Source of the DNA: Erwinia tasmaniensis Et1/99
GTDB taxonomy: Bacteria; Pseudomonadota; Gammaproteobacteria; Enterobacterales; Enterobacteriaceae
Direction: 5' to 3'
Length of the DNA stretch: 64,000 bases
NCBI RefSeq assembly: GCF_000026185.1
Contig: NC_010694.1
Coordinates: forward strand, 2,108,001 to 2,172,000
This document shows positions 22,053 through 33,437 of this stretch, piece after piece. The notes under the pieces were generated by a model. It saw only the letters and a program-made list of their open reading frames with translations, ran no database searches and had not been told where the DNA came from. Every line of letters starts with the position of its first letter. Position 1 is the first letter of the stretch. A program made the position numbers and the translations under genes.

Positions 22053-22447
22053 ACTAACCCCAGCAGCGGCATTTTAGTGGTAGCTAACCTGATGACCGCC
22101 AGTAATGCGATCGACGCCACGGCAAACGCCATCCAGCGCACTTTTTGTGCGCGTGGGCGTCGCCCTAAGGCAATAAAGCTCAGCGCGAGATAGATGATAA
22201 CGCCAAACAGTTTTTCCGTCAGCCATTGGCCCTGCACGCTGAACGGATAGAAATGAGTGACCGTAACCAGCAGCACGCCTGAAATCAGCAGAAGCGTATC
22301 GTTCAGGTGCGGCACAATGCGCACCCAGCGCCTGGACAACATGGCTGAATGCGTCTGTAGCCAGTAAAAACGCAGTACAAACATCAGCATGGTGATAGCC
22401 ATGGTGAATAGATGAAGATTTTTTAGCGGAATGTACCAGGCAGCCAT
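22049..22447 (-). CDS. sirB2: Integral membrane protein SirB2
   Basis: 132-residue protein with four hydrophobic segments (about 10-30, 42-64, 75-95 and 105-125), beginning MAAWYIPLKNLHLFTMAITM, typical of SirB2. Function unknown. Its start codon overlaps the prmC stop by one base (TAATG) and its stop overlaps sirB1, so it is translated within the operon. Confidence 0.92.
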   Translation of the reverse strand: MAAWYIPLKNLHLFTMAITMLMFVLRFYWLQTHSAMLSRRWVRIVPHLNDTLLLISGVLLVTVTHFYPFSVQGQWLTEKLFGVIIYLALSFIALGRRPRAQKVRWMAFAVASIALLAVIRLATTKMPLLGLV

Positions 22448-23292
22448 TAACGTTCCCTATCAGCCGTTTTTTGCCCGAAGGTCACGCGGTCGTTGCCGCC
22501 GTAATCCTGGCGGGTAGATATTTGACAGAAACCCTTGTCTGCTAAAATTTGGCGGATGTCTTCGCCCTGCTGCCAGCCGTGCTCCAGCAGTAGCCAGCCT
22601 TGGTTGACTAAATAGCGCCCTGCCTGAGCGGCGATAATTTTGATATCAGCCAGGCCACTGTCGCCAGCTACCAGGGCGCTGGCAGGCTCAAATCGCACGT
22701 CCCCCTGCGCCAGGTGTTCATCGGCGGCGTCAATATACGGCGGGTTGCTGACGATCATGGCAAAACGCTGCTGGTTGAGTGCGGAGAACCAGTCTCCCTG
22801 CATAAAGGTCGCATTTGCCAGACCCAGTCTGGCGGCATTATGCTGCGCTAACGCTACCGCAGCAGGAATGCGGTCGACTCCCAGCACCCGGCAATCCGCA
22901 CGCTCACTGGCCAGCGCCAGCGCAATGGCCCCGCTGCCGGTGCCCAAATCCAGTACTGAGCAGGGCCCACCGGGGAGATGGGCCAGCGCCTGCTCCACCA
23001 GCACCTCGCTGTCTGGACGTGGGATCAGCGTATCCGGCGTGACGCACAGCGAAAGTGACCAGAACTCACGCTCCCCCGTCAGGTAGGCGATTGGCTCACC
23101 GGCCGCACGTCGAACCAGCAGCGCGTCGAGTCGTTTCAGCGTCGCTGCGTCCAGCTCGTGGTCGTCAAACCCGATCAGCCATGCACGAGATTTACCGGTG
23201 ACTAACCCCAGTAGGATCTCGGCGTCACGTTTCGGGCTTTCGCTTTCACTAAGTTGAGCGATTGCGGCACGCAGCCAGTTACGTATCTGCAT
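22447..23292 (-). CDS. prmC: Release-factor glutamine methyltransferase PrmC
   Basis: 281-residue S-adenosylmethionine-dependent methyltransferase that methylates the glutamine of the GGQ motif in RF1 and RF2. The SAM-binding motif VLDLGTGSGAIAL (113-125) and the catalytic NPPY (183-186) are present, with an N-terminal helical substrate domain containing GEPIAYLTGEREFWSL. It directly follows prfA, its substrate gene, with a one-base stop/start overlap. Confidence 0.96.
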   Translation of the reverse strand: MQIRNWLRAAIAQLSESESPKRDAEILLGLVTGKSRAWLIGFDDHELDAATLKRLDALLVRRAAGEPIAYLTGEREFWSLSLCVTPDTLIPRPDSEVLVEQALAHLPGGPCSVLDLGTGSGAIALALASERADCRVLGVDRIPAAVALAQHNAARLGLANATFMQGDWFSALNQQRFAMIVSNPPYIDAADEHLAQGDVRFEPASALVAGDSGLADIKIIAAQAGRYLVNQGWLLLEHGWQQGEDIRQILADKGFCQISTRQDYGGNDRVTFGQKTADRER

Positions 23293-24374
23293 TAATCCTG
23301 CCCGGAGAGCGCCGCCAGCTGGTCGGCCTGATATTCCTGAACGATAGGCTCAATCAGCGCATCCAGCTTACCTTCCATCGCTTCATCCAGACGGTAGATA
23401 GTCAGGTTGATACGGTGGTCGGTCACGCGGCCTTGAGGAAAGTTGTAGGTGCGGTTACGGTCGGAGCGATCGCCGCTGCCCAGCAGGTTACGACGAGTCG
23501 ATGACTCTTCCTGCTGACGGCGCGCCATTTCAGCAGCACGAATACGTGAACCGAGCACGCCAAGCGCTTTAGCTTTGTTTTTGTGCTGGGAACGCTCATC
23601 CTGACACTCTACCACGATGCCGGTCGGCAGATGGGTAATACGAATGGCGGAGTCGGTGGTGTTAACGTGCTGTCCACCCGCGCCGGAAGATCGGAAGGTA
23701 TCTATTTTTAGATCGGATGGATTAATATCCGGCAGCTCCGCTTCCGGCAATTCGGGCATCACCGCCACGGTACAGGCCGACGTATGGATGCGGCCCTGCG
23801 ATTCCGTTTCCGGTACGCGCTGTACGCGATGTCCGCCGGATTCAAACTTAAGGCGTCCGTAAGCGCCTTCGCCGACAACTTTAGCAATAACCTCTTTATA
23901 GCCGCCGTGCTCGCCTTCGTTGGCGCTCATGACTTCTACCTTCCAGCGCCTCGATTCGGCGTACCGGCTGTACATGCGGAACAAATCGCCGGCAAAAATG
24001 GCCGCCTCATCACCGCCCGTTCCGGCACGGACTTCCAGATAGCAGTTGCGTTCATCGTCGGGATCTTTAGGCAACAGCAGAACCTGCAGCTGCTGCTCAA
24101 GCTCTTCACTGGCGGCGCGCGCCGTCTGTAACTCTTCCTGTGCCATGTCGCGCATTTCGGCATCGCTAAGCATCATTTCAGCGGTTTCAATGTCTTCCTG
24201 GCTCTGCTGCCATTGACGGAAACACTGGCTGACGTCGGTCAACTGGGCATATTCCCGCGACAAAGCGCGAAAACGTTCCTGATCGGCAATAACGCCAGCA
24301 TCGCCCAGCATCGCCTCAACCTCTTCGTGGCGCTCCTGTAAGGCTTCCAGTTTGGCAACAATAGAAGGCTTCAT
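23292..24374 (-). CDS. prfA: Peptide chain release factor 1
   Basis: 360-residue RF1, recognising UAA and UAG stop codons. The codon-recognition PxT motif is PET (188-190), and the peptidyl-tRNA hydrolysis motif GGQ lies at 233-235 in [16 protein letters not shown]. It is of normal length with the RF1-type N-terminus [20 protein letters not shown]. Located between hemA and prmC as in other enterobacteria. Confidence 0.97.
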   Translation of the reverse strand: MKPSIVAKLEALQERHEEVEAMLGDAGVIADQERFRALSREYAQLTDVSQCFRQWQQSQEDIETAEMMLSDAEMRDMAQEELQTARAASEELEQQLQVLLLPKDPDDERNCYLEVRAGTGGDEAAIFAGDLFRMYSRYAESRRWKVEVMSANEGEHGGYKEVIAKVVGEGAYGRLKFESGGHRVQRVPETESQGRIHTSACTVAVMPELPEAELPDINPSDLKIDTFRSSGAGGQHVNTTDSAIRITHLPTGIVVECQDERSQHKNKAKALGVLGSRIRAAEMARRQQEESSTRRNLLGSGDRSDRNRTYNFPQGRVTDHRINLTIYRLDEAMEGKLDALIEPIVQEYQADQLAALSGQD

Positions 24375-24413
24375 TCGTATTATTTTACCTTTTAAAAAGT
24401 GGGTCCTGAAACG

Positions 24414-25670
24414 CTACTCCAGCCCGAGGCCGTCGCGTAAAATTTGCAGGCGTTCGCCGTCGCCATCGCGGGCGGCCTGCTGAAGAGATTTTGTTGGGGC
24501 GTGGATCAAACGGTTGGTTAATTTATGCGCCAGATCACGCAGCACCTTTTCGGCATCAGCCCCCTGCTGCAGTGACTGAATGGCACGCGCTTCCAGTTCG
24601 GCGCGCGCCTCATCAGCCTGTGCGCGATACTCGCGGATGGTTTCAACCGCGCTCTGCGCACGCAGCCAGGACATAAAATCGCTGCTTTCTTGCACAACGA
24701 TGGTTTCGGCCTCCACCGCCGCGGCCTGACGCTGTGCCATATTGCTTTCAATAATCGCCTGCAGGTCATCAACGCTGTAAAGATAGGCATTAGGCAGCTT
24801 GCCCACGTCCGGCTCTACATCGCGCGGCACGGCGATATCCACCAGCAGCATTGGTTGATTACGCCGTTTTTTTAGCGCGCGCTCTACCATGCCTTTACCA
24901 ATGATTGGCAGCGGGCTGGCGGTAGAACTGATAATGATATCCGCTTCGGCGAGGCGCTCGTCGATATCTGCCAGGCTAATCACTTCAGCTTCAACTTCGG
25001 CCGCCAGCACCTGCGCGCGCTCGCGCGTACGGTTGGCGATCATTAATTTTTTCACCTTGTGCTGGTGAAGATGACGCGCGGCAAGCTCAATGGTTTCACC
25101 CGCCCCCACCAGCAGCACATTAACCGTGGTAAGCGACTCGAAGATTTGACGCGCCAGGGTGCAGGCTGCAAAAGCCACCGAAACCGCACTGGCACCAATC
25201 TCAGTTTCGGTACGCACCCGCTTCGCCACGGAGAATGATTTCTGAAACATGCGCTCCAGCTCGCCGGAAAGCGAGTGCCCGCGCTGGGAATCAGCAAAGG
25301 CTTTTTTCACCTGTCCAAGAATTTGCGGTTCGCCGAGCACCAGCGAATCAAGCCCGCTGGCCACGCGCATCAAATGACTGACCGCCTCATTACCATGATG
25401 CCAGTAGAGGCTTTTCAGCACCTCGTCCGGGCTGAGCTGGTGATAGTCACACAGCCAGGCAATCAGCTGATCCTGCAGGTTCTCCTGCTGTTCCACGCTC
25501 AGGTACAACTCGGTACGGTTACAGGTAGACAGCACAACGCCACCCTGTATCAGCGGCTGGGCCATCAGGCTGTTGAGCGCCTGTTCAAGGGTATCTGGCG
25601 TGAACGTCACACGCTCACGCAGAGCCACAGGTGCTGTTTTATGGTTAATGCCGAGAGCCAGTAACGTCAT
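24414..25670 (-). CDS. hemA: Glutamyl-tRNA reductase HemA
   Basis: 418-residue NADPH-dependent enzyme that reduces glutamyl-tRNA to glutamate-1-semialdehyde, the first committed step of tetrapyrrole synthesis. The start at 25670 ([20 protein letters not shown]) is chosen because it aligns with E. coli HemA; the frame is open for eight codons upstream. The nucleophile Cys50 is in [12 protein letters not shown]; the NADP-binding segment [17 protein letters not shown] and the C-terminal dimerisation helix follow. First gene of the hemA-kdsA block, divergent from lolB. Confidence 0.96.
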   Translation of the reverse strand: MTLLALGINHKTAPVALRERVTFTPDTLEQALNSLMAQPLIQGGVVLSTCNRTELYLSVEQQENLQDQLIAWLCDYHQLSPDEVLKSLYWHHGNEAVSHLMRVASGLDSLVLGEPQILGQVKKAFADSQRGHSLSGELERMFQKSFSVAKRVRTETEIGASAVSVAFAACTLARQIFESLTTVNVLLVGAGETIELAARHLHQHKVKKLMIANRTRERAQVLAAEVEAEVISLADIDERLAEADIIISSTASPLPIIGKGMVERALKKRRNQPMLLVDIAVPRDVEPDVGKLPNAYLYSVDDLQAIIESNMAQRQAAAVEAETIVVQESSDFMSWLRAQSAVETIREYRAQADEARAELEARAIQSLQQGADAEKVLRDLAHKLTNRLIHAPTKSLQQAARDGDGERLQILRDGLGLE

Positions 25671-25896
25671 GGTGACAGGTCGGGGAGATCCCACTGTTGA
25701 TAGGGTTTTGTGAGGCGCATTCTACAAGATGCGCGGGATCAATAAAAGCCATGCTTCATCTATCCCTGCAACAAGATATCCCTATCCGCCGCTCAAATCA
25801 GATAATTTGCTGATTGACGGCGTCAGTTTAGCTGGTTAGCGTGAACGGTTAATGCGGCAAGTACGCCCGAACCGAGTCTGAGGAGCTGACCCTGTT

Positions 25897-26523
25897 ATGT
25901 TATCGTCGAAACGCCGCCTGATGCGGCTTCTTCCCCTTGCCAGCCTGCTGCTAACGGCCTGCGGCCTGCATACGCAGCCGCAAAACCCGGGGCAAAGCCC
26001 GACCTCTTTACAGTGGCATCAGCATCAGCAGGCGGTAGAAAAAATCACCCACTATCAAACTCGTGGGGCCTTCGCCTGGCTTTCCGAACGGCAAAAAGTG
26101 TATGCCCGTTTCAACTGGCAGCAAAGCGCGCCGGACCGCTACCGTCTGCTGCTGACCAATCCGCTTGGCAGCACTGAACTGCAGCTGGATCAGCAAGGCC
26201 AGGTCGCACAGATCGTCGATAACAAAGGCAAGCGGTACGTCAGTAACGATGCCGCCCAGATGATCTCACAACTGACCGGCATGACCATTCCACTCAGTAA
26301 TCTGCGCCAATGGATGATGGGCCTGCCGGGCGAAGCAACGGACTATCAGCTGGACGACCAGTATCGCCTGCGTGAAGTCAACTTCAGCGAAGAGGGTAAA
26401 CGCTGGCACGTTACCTACCTTGACTACCACACCGAGCAAAACCCACAGCTTCCCGCCAACATTGAGCTACAGCAAGGCGACCAGCGGATCAAACTGAAGA
26501 TGGATAGCTGGACGATAAAATGA
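25897..26523 (+). CDS. lolB: Outer-membrane lipoprotein receptor LolB
   Basis: 208-residue lipoprotein that accepts lipoproteins from LolA and inserts them in the outer membrane. It has a lipoprotein signal with lipobox LLLTAC (Cys22) and the LolB fold: [35 protein letters not shown] with the hydrophobic loop LTNPLG, and the terminal [11 protein letters not shown]. Divergent from hemA. It overlaps the ispE start by 4 bases (ATGA). Confidence 0.94.
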
Positions 26524-27377
26524 TCACCACATGGCCCGCACCGGCAAAGCTGAACCTTTTTCTCTACATCACTGGCCGTCGCCCGGATGGCTATCACGAT
26601 CTGCAGACGCTGTTTCAGTTCCTCGATTATGGCGATACCCTGACGATTGAAACCAATCAAAGTGGGACTTTACGGCTGTTGAGCCCGCTGGACGGGGTGC
26701 CGGACGATGACAACCTGATTATTCGTGCGGCAAAACTGCTGCGCGAACAGGCGCAAAAGCACAGCACCCTGCCAGCCAACGCGGGCGCAAATCTGGCGGT
26801 AACGAAACGGCTGCCGATGGGCGGCGGGCTGGGCGGCGGTTCTTCTAACGCCGCCACGGTGCTGGTGGCGCTTAATCACCTTTGGCAAACCGGCTTCAGT
26901 TTACACCAGCTGGCAGCCTTTGGCCTGCAGCTGGGTGCCGACGTGCCGGTGTTTGTGCAGGGCTTCGCCGCCTTTGCCGAAGGCGTTGGCGAGCGGCTTA
27001 TGCCGGTCTCCCCCCCGGAGAAGTGGTATCTTGTGATGCACCCTGGGGTCAGTATCGCCACTCCTTTGGTGTTCAATGATCCTTTATTGACCAGAAACAC
27101 GCCACGTCGTGAAATCAGCGCCCTGTTATCCGCTGAATTCCGCAATGATTGTGAGGCAGTCGTAAGAAATCGTTTTCGTGAGGTTGAACAGCTTGTTTCC
27201 TGGCTGCTAGAATACGCGCCGTCACGCCTGACCGGGACGGGTGCTTGTGTGTTTGCAGAATTTGACACCGAGTCCGCGGCCCGTCAGGTGTTTGAGCTGG
27301 CTCCGGCTGGATTGCAGGGATTTATTGCGCAAGGCGTTAACATTTCTCCGCTACATCGCACCCTGTCGGAGCAATAG
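26520..27377 (+). CDS. ispE: 4-diphosphocytidyl-2-C-methyl-D-erythritol kinase IspE
   Basis: 285-residue GHMP-family kinase of the non-mevalonate isoprenoid pathway. It shows [21 protein letters not shown] at the N-terminus (catalytic Lys10), the ATP-binding glycine loop [14 protein letters not shown] (99-112) and catalytic Asp141 in LGADVPVF. Translationally coupled to lolB and followed by prs, the usual lolB-ispE-prs order. Confidence 0.96.
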
Positions 27378-27493
27378 AGCCAATGTGACAGTGTCACTCC
27401 GTTCCAGACACTGCACGGCCGCTCTCAGATACCCCAAGTCTTTGGCGTTTCGGCGTTAAGGACATTGGGTAAGACACCCGTATGAAAACGTAA

Positions 27494-28507
<1,014 letters not shown>

Positions 28508-28817
28508 AAGGCATTAAGCAGGCTGGGTATCGCGTTCGCTCCGGCGTCATCTGATGCCAGGGCGTGATGCAGCTTCAGCCTTACGGTGCCGGGTACTCAT
28601 TTATTTCGTCAGCACTTAAGGGACAGGCCAACGCCTGTCCCTTTTTATTTGATCGGTGGTGGAATGTGACTAAGGTAGAGTGCAGGCTTTGATGAGGTCC
28701 TGATATTACGCAGTGACAAGACGGGCAGCCTATAGAACATCTTCGCTTCAGGGCTCATAATGAGCCGAGGTCGCCATAAAAGCTGTGCGCCCGTTTGTGC
28801 GACAGGCGCTAACTCAT
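28508..28817. other. Intergenic region prs / ychH
   Basis: 310 bases with the prs terminator (28618-28650) and a small palindrome GGCTCA-TAA-TGAGCC at 28752-28766 that could end ychH transcription. No gene seen. The dauA transporter found beside prs in E. coli is absent. Confidence 0.6.
28618..28650 (+). terminator. Rho-independent terminator of prs
   Basis: GGGACAGGC-CAAC-GCCTGTCCC followed by TTTTTATTT: a perfect 9-bp stem, 4-base loop and T-run, about 110 bases after the prs stop. Confidence 0.92.
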
Positions 28818-29099
28818 CTAATGATGGTGCTGGCCGCCGCCACGACGGCAGCGCGGGTCACCACAATGGCGCACCCAGTAGTATCGGTCGGCAATTTTCT
28901 CCCGGCCGCTGACTCTGGCACCCACTAGCCAGGTTAGAGCACCGATAAAAATACTGAATATCGCGCCATGTACCATAAACTGCGGCAGGCTAAGCTGTGG
29001 GAACTGATTCGCGACCGAATAACCAATGCCGACAATCATTAACAAAAACCCGAATATCATCAGGATATTACCTAAAAGATGTGTATGTTGACGTTTCAT
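28818..29099 (-). CDS. ychH: Small inner-membrane stress protein YchH
   Basis: 93-residue protein with two membrane segments (about 8-30 and 42-63), beginning MKRQHTHLLGNILMIFG, and a basic tail containing DRYYWVRHCGDPRCRRGG, very like E. coli YchH. In E. coli it is stress-induced (e.g. by cadmium or hydrogen peroxide). It lies between prs and pth and is divergent from pth, as usual. Confidence 0.9.
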   Translation of the reverse strand: MKRQHTHLLGNILMIFGFLLMIVGIGYSVANQFPQLSLPQFMVHGAIFSIFIGALTWLVGARVSGREKIADRYYWVRHCGDPRCRRGGGQHHH

Positions 29100-29363
29100 C
29101 GTGCCCCCCAGACTTTTTTCAACAGCAAATCCCGTTGCCAGACAGGACCAGTCTAGGAAACATTCAGAACTTTTTATGAGTCAGCGATCACATTCAGCGG
29201 TGATTATTTGACAAAAATTTACTTAACGCCCCCCTGGCGTGCTTCAATTTTCACACCCGCCTCCCCACTGTGATGAATCGGCTTTTTACGCAGATCTTTG
29301 AGTTATCTGCTCTGCTTGAGTAAACTGGCCGTTTTCATCCGAATTCTGCAGGAAACATGATAA

Positions 29364-29951
29364 GTGAGCCGAATTAAACTGATCGTTGGTCTGGCCAACC
29401 CCGGCGCCGAGTACGCCGCCACGCGCCATAATGCTGGCGCCTGGTACGCCGATCTGCTGGCTGAGCGCCATAATCAGTCGTTGAAGGAAGAGAGCAAATT
29501 TTTCGGCTTCACCGCGCGGCTAAATCTGGGCGGTGAAGACGTGCGCCTGCTGGTCCCCACCACTTTTATGAACCTTAGCGGCAAGGCGGTTGCCGCAATG
29601 GCGACCTTTTATCGTATCCCCGCCGAAGAAATCCTGGTTGCTCATGATGAGCTGGATCTGCCGCCCGGCGTGGCAAAGTTCAAACAGGGGGGCGGTCACG
29701 GCGGCCACAACGGCCTGAAAGACATCATTAGCAGGCTGGGTAACAATCAGAATTTCCATCGTCTGCGTATCGGCATCGGCCACCCCGGAGATCGACAGAA
29801 AGTGGTTGGATTTGTGCTGGGTAAACCTCAGGCAGCAGAACAACGGCTGATTGATGATGCGGTTGATGAGGCGGTACGCTGTACCGAAGTATGGATGAAA
29901 GAAGATCGCCTCAAGGCCATGAATCGGCTCCATAGCTTTAAAGCGGGTTGA
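29364..29951 (+). CDS. pth: Peptidyl-tRNA hydrolase Pth
   Basis: 195-residue enzyme recycling tRNA from peptidyl-tRNA released by drop-off. The start is GTG at 29364. Active-site His22 lies in [11 protein letters not shown] and the conserved Asp95 in [25 protein letters not shown] and [12 protein letters not shown] complete the family signature. In E. coli pth and ychF are adjacent; here a SulP gene on the opposite strand is interposed. Confidence 0.96.
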   Translation: MSRIKLIVGLANPGAEYAATRHNAGAWYADLLAERHNQSLKEESKFFGFTARLNLGGEDVRLLVPTTFMNLSGKAVAAMATFYRIPAEEILVAHDELDLPPGVAKFKQGGGHGGHNGLKDIISRLGNNQNFHRLRIGIGHPGDRQKVVGFVLGKPQAAEQRLIDDAVDEAVRCTEVWMKEDRLKAMNRLHSFKAG

Positions 29952-30005
29952 TACGTCCGGCAATACGGCGGTCAATAACGGCTATCGTTACCACGTCAAC
30001 GTGAA

Positions 30006-30052
30006 TGCCCGCCGGCAGAAAAACATTTATTTTCGCATTCCGCTGGCGGGCA
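30006..30052. repeat. Large inverted repeat between pth and the SulP gene
   Basis: TGCCCGCCGGC (30006-30016) pairs with GCTGGCGGGCA (30042-30052), 11 bp with one G-T pair, around a 25-base A/T-rich loop. It sits 55 bases after pth in a convergent gap and could be a terminator or a REP-like element. Confidence 0.45.
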
Positions 30053-30186
30053 CAAATCGATGGCGACAGTCTCGCGGGTATGCGCACAGGCAGGGATACG
30101 CACCCGGTCATTTTCATGCCGTCTTGCCTCTCCGTGATGAAAACACGGTTTCAGATTAACGGCAGGATCGTCGGCGGCTTTACGTT

Positions 30187-31668
30187 TCAGACATCGTTAC
30201 CGGCAGCTTTAGGTTCCGCGTTGTCTAAATCGTGGCTGCAAAATGGCCCGGCATGACGCAGCAGGCGTATACAGTCCTCACTAAGATGACGCAGGAGCAG
30301 TTTCTTTCCGGCCTCCTGGTAACGGGCTGTGAGCTTATCAATGGCCTCTACCCCGCTGGAATCCATGACGCGGGTACGCGCAAAGTCAATCACCACGTTA
30401 TCCGGGTCTTGATGCGGATTAAATAGCGCCTGAAAAGCCGTGGTGGAACCAAAAAACAACGGACCTTCCAGTCGATAGGTCTTCTGTTCCTGCGTTTCCG
30501 CGCGCTCAATAACGCTGATACGCGCATGCTGCCAGGCAAACACCAGCGCAGAAATAATCACACCACAGATCACCGCCAGCGCCAGATCGGTGAAAATCGT
30601 TACCAGCGTCACGGCCACCATAACAACAGCATCCGCCTTTGGCATATGCTTAAGACGACGTAGAGAGCTCCACTCGAAGGTATTGATACAGACCACAAAC
30701 ATAATACCCGCCAGCGCCGCCACAGGAAGCAACGCGATATACTGCGACAGACTGACAACAAACAGGATCAACAGAAGCGCGCCGACGAGATTGGAGATAC
30801 GCCCGCGGCCGCCGGAGGTGAAGTTGATAATCGACTGACCGATCATCGCACAGCCCGCGAAGCTCCCAAAGAAGCCACAGAGGGTGTTTCCTATCCCTTG
30901 TGCCACGCACTCCTGATTGCCAGCGCCCTTTTTACTGCCCATTTCGTCGAGCACGGAGAGCGTTAATAACGACTCGATCAGCCCCACCAGCGCAATCACC
31001 ACCGCATAGGGCAGCACGATTTTTAACGTTTCCCAGCTCAGAGGCGCGGTCGGCAGGTGGAACTGCGGCAGCGTGCCAGAAATATCCGCCAGATCGCCCA
31101 CGCGCTTGGTATCAAGGCCAAAACCAACCGCAATGGCGCTGATGACAATCAGCGCCGCCAGCGAGCCCGGAATGGCTTTGGTCAGTTTAGGAAACAGCCA
31201 CACTATCAGCATAGCAAGCGCCACAAGGGCATACATCATCGGCCCCTGCCCTTTGATCATCGGGAACTGGGCCAGCATAATGACAATGGCCAGCCCGTTA
31301 ACGAAACCATAAATCGCCGGTTGCGGCACCAGCCGGATAAATTTACCGAGCCGCAGAACGCCAATCGACAGCTGTATCAGCCCGGCGAGAATAGTCGCCA
31401 GCAGCACATATTCGTAGCCATGCTGGGTTATCAGGCCGATCAAAACAACAATAATGGAACCGGCTGCGCCAGAAATCATACCCGGCTTGCCGCCGAAGAA
31501 AGCGGTAACCAGCCCGAGGATAAAGGCGGTGTGCAGCCCAATAGTCGGTGAAAGGCCGGCCAGCAGAGAAAAGGCGGTGGCTTCCGGGATCAGTGCAACA
31601 GAAACAACGGCCCCGGCCAGGACGTCATTTTTAACGTCGCTCGCCCTGAGATTTTTCAGGTTAAACAT
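30187..31668 (-). CDS. SulP-family anion transporter with STAS domain
   Basis: About 493-residue inner-membrane transporter of the SLC26/SulP family. It begins MFNLKNLRASDVKNDVLAGA and has 10-14 hydrophobic segments with the conserved AFILGLVTAFFGGKPGMISGAAGSI; a cytoplasmic STAS domain from about residue 410 contains VVIDFARTRVMDSSGVEAI. Start 31668 is preferred over 31686 because GGAAA lies just upstream. It is shorter than and dissimilar to E. coli DauA, which occupies this neighbourhood there, so it is probably not its orthologue. The substrate (sulfate, bicarbonate or a dicarboxylate) cannot be told from the sequence. Confidence 0.85.
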   Translation of the reverse strand: MFNLKNLRASDVKNDVLAGAVVSVALIPEATAFSLLAGLSPTIGLHTAFILGLVTAFFGGKPGMISGAAGSIIVVLIGLITQHGYEYVLLATILAGLIQLSIGVLRLGKFIRLVPQPAIYGFVNGLAIVIMLAQFPMIKGQGPMMYALVALAMLIVWLFPKLTKAIPGSLAALIVISAIAVGFGLDTKRVGDLADISGTLPQFHLPTAPLSWETLKIVLPYAVVIALVGLIESLLTLSVLDEMGSKKGAGNQECVAQGIGNTLCGFFGSFAGCAMIGQSIINFTSGGRGRISNLVGALLLILFVVSLSQYIALLPVAALAGIMFVVCINTFEWSSLRRLKHMPKADAVVMVAVTLVTIFTDLALAVICGVIISALVFAWQHARISVIERAETQEQKTYRLEGPLFFGSTTAFQALFNPHQDPDNVVIDFARTRVMDSSGVEAIDKLTARYQEAGKKLLLRHLSEDCIRLLRHAGPFCSHDLDNAEPKAAGNDV

Positions 31669-32019
31669 ACTATTTCCAGTCTTCATTTAGCGTGATTGAG
31701 AGTCCGTGCCGCATTTATTGGGCACAGCTGGCTCGTCAGAATAACGAGTGGCGGCAACAGGCGTTGCTCTGGGGGGTAATTTCAGGGTGGCGTAAGCAGC
31801 GAGCAAGGCATGCAGGGTTCCCGGTTCTTTGTAAAGTCACGTCAGTATGAGAAAATGTGAGTAGGATCTCAAGTAATAAGTTAGCAGGCGCACGAGAAAT
31901 CAACGCCATCAAGGCTTAAATAACGTGTATAATGCGCGAAAACTTTTAAGACAACCGTCTGTGACAATATCAGGGCGTTAATCAACCCCCTGATTATCAA
32001 GCTATTAAGGTGATTCAAC
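31669..32019. promoter_or_regulatory. Divergent promoter region SulP gene / ychF
   Basis: 351 bases without a gene. A consensus -10 box TATAAT on the plus strand at 31928-31933, 86 bases before ychF, is its likely promoter; the -35 element is not clear. ychF has a good AAGGTG ribosome-binding site. Confidence 0.45.
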
Positions 32020-33111
32020 ATGGGATTCAAATGCGGTATTGTGGGCCTGCCAAACGTCGGGAAATCCACCCTGTTCAATGCGTTAACCAAAGCGGGTATC
32101 GAAGCTGCTAACTTCCCGTTTTGCACCATTGAGCCGAATACCGGTGTGGTGCCAATGCCTGACTCACGTCTGGACCAGCTGGCGGAGATCGTTAAGCCAC
32201 AGCGCATTTTACCTACCACGATGGAGTTCGTTGATATCGCCGGTCTGGTGAAAGGGGCCTCTAAAGGCGAGGGACTGGGTAACCAGTTCCTGACCAATAT
32301 CCGGGAAACCGAAGCCATCGGCCACGTCGTGCGCTGCTTTGAGAACGACAACATTATCCATGTGAATAATAAAGTCGACCCGGCTGATGATATCGAAACG
32401 ATTAACACCGAGCTCGCCCTGTCCGATCTGGATACCTGTGAACGTGCCCTGCAGCGCGTGCAGAAGAAAGCCAAAGGTGGCGATAAAGATGCCAAAGCCG
32501 AGCAGGTTGCGTTGGAGAAATGTCTGCCGCATCTGGAAAAAGCCGGTATGCTGCGCGCGCTGGATTTAAGCGACGAAGATAAAGCGGCCATTCGCTATCT
32601 GAGCTTCCTGACGTTAAAACCGACCATGTATATCGCTAACGTCAATGAGGACGGTTTTGAAAACAATCCGTATCTGGATAAGGTGCGTGAAATCGCTGCC
32701 AATGAGGGCTCCGTCGTCGTACCGGTTTGCGCCGCTGTCGAATCAGACATTGCTGAACTGGAAGATGGCGACCGCGAAGAGTTTATGGCCGAGCTGGGTA
32801 TCGAAGAACCTGGCCTGAACCGCGTGATCCGCGCCGGTTACAGCCTGCTAAACCTGCAAACTTACTTCACCGCGGGCGTGAAGGAAGTGCGCGCATGGAC
32901 GATACCCGTTGGCGCAACGGCACCGCAGGCTGCCGGTAAAATCCACACTGATTTTGAGAAAGGTTTTATCCGCGCTCAGACTATCGCTTTTGATGACTTT
33001 ATTGCCTTCAAGGGTGAGCAAGGGGCTAAGGAAGCGGGCAAAATGCGTTCAGAAGGTAAAGAGTATATCGTCAAAGATGGCGATGTTATGAACTTCTTGT
33101 TTAACGTCTAA
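32020..33111 (+). CDS. ychF: Redox-regulated ribosome-binding ATPase YchF
   Basis: 363-residue P-loop NTPase of the Obg/OLA1 branch that prefers ATP. G1 is GLPNVGKST (9-17), G3 is [14 protein letters not shown], and the usual GTP-specifying NKxD is altered (NVNE), as is typical of YchF. A coiled-coil insertion lies about 130-195 and a C-terminal TGS domain ends VMNFLFNV. It is the last gene of the recognisable backbone before the AT-rich accessory segment. Confidence 0.96.
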   Translation: MGFKCGIVGLPNVGKSTLFNALTKAGIEAANFPFCTIEPNTGVVPMPDSRLDQLAEIVKPQRILPTTMEFVDIAGLVKGASKGEGLGNQFLTNIRETEAIGHVVRCFENDNIIHVNNKVDPADDIETINTELALSDLDTCERALQRVQKKAKGGDKDAKAEQVALEKCLPHLEKAGMLRALDLSDEDKAAIRYLSFLTLKPTMYIANVNEDGFENNPYLDKVREIAANEGSVVVPVCAAVESDIAELEDGDREEFMAELGIEEPGLNRVIRAGYSLLNLQTYFTAGVKEVRAWTIPVGATAPQAAGKIHTDFEKGFIRAQTIAFDDFIAFKGEQGAKEAGKMRSEGKEYIVKDGDVMNFLFNV

Positions 33112-33437
33112 ATCGCTTCTGTTGTCTCATGAGGTTTTGGTCAATCTCAGAAAGATAAGCAAACTTGATAAAATCCATGCAGTTGCGTGGATTTTTTTTC
33201 ATAGGTTCTCAACTCATCTCGCAATAAAGCAGTTAAAAAATGAGTATATAGATAAGTTAAACCTAACGAAAAAAAAGCAAGGCGCTACCATTTAAATTCA
33301 ACGGTAAGCCCGGCATATTGTCATTAGGCGAGAGTTGAATAAAGAATGACTACATGCAGTTTCTAGCAGATGATATAGAAAATTAAAAATAAGACAGAGT
33401 AAATATTTTTCTAACAAATAATTATGTGAGATGAATA
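33112..33437. other. Intergenic region at start of accessory segment
   Basis: 326 bases. It holds the ychF terminator (33171-33199) and then AT-rich sequence with no recognised gene, tRNA or direct repeat. It marks the sharp change from backbone to AT-rich DNA. Confidence 0.5.
33171..33199 (+). terminator. Rho-independent terminator of ychF
   Basis: AAATCCATGCAGTTGCGTGGATTTTTTTT: an AAATCCA/TGGATTT stem extended by a G-T pair, followed by a run of eight T, 60 bases after the ychF stop. Confidence 0.85.

Noticed and set aside
30005..30256. 83-codon plus-strand frame after pth
   Set aside because: Runs through an inverted repeat into the antisense of the SulP gene; no ribosome-binding site and no resemblance to known proteins.
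33112..33437. tRNA gene or phage-type attachment site as an island boundary
   Set aside because: No cloverleaf, direct repeat or integrase was found at this boundary or at 38752-39163.
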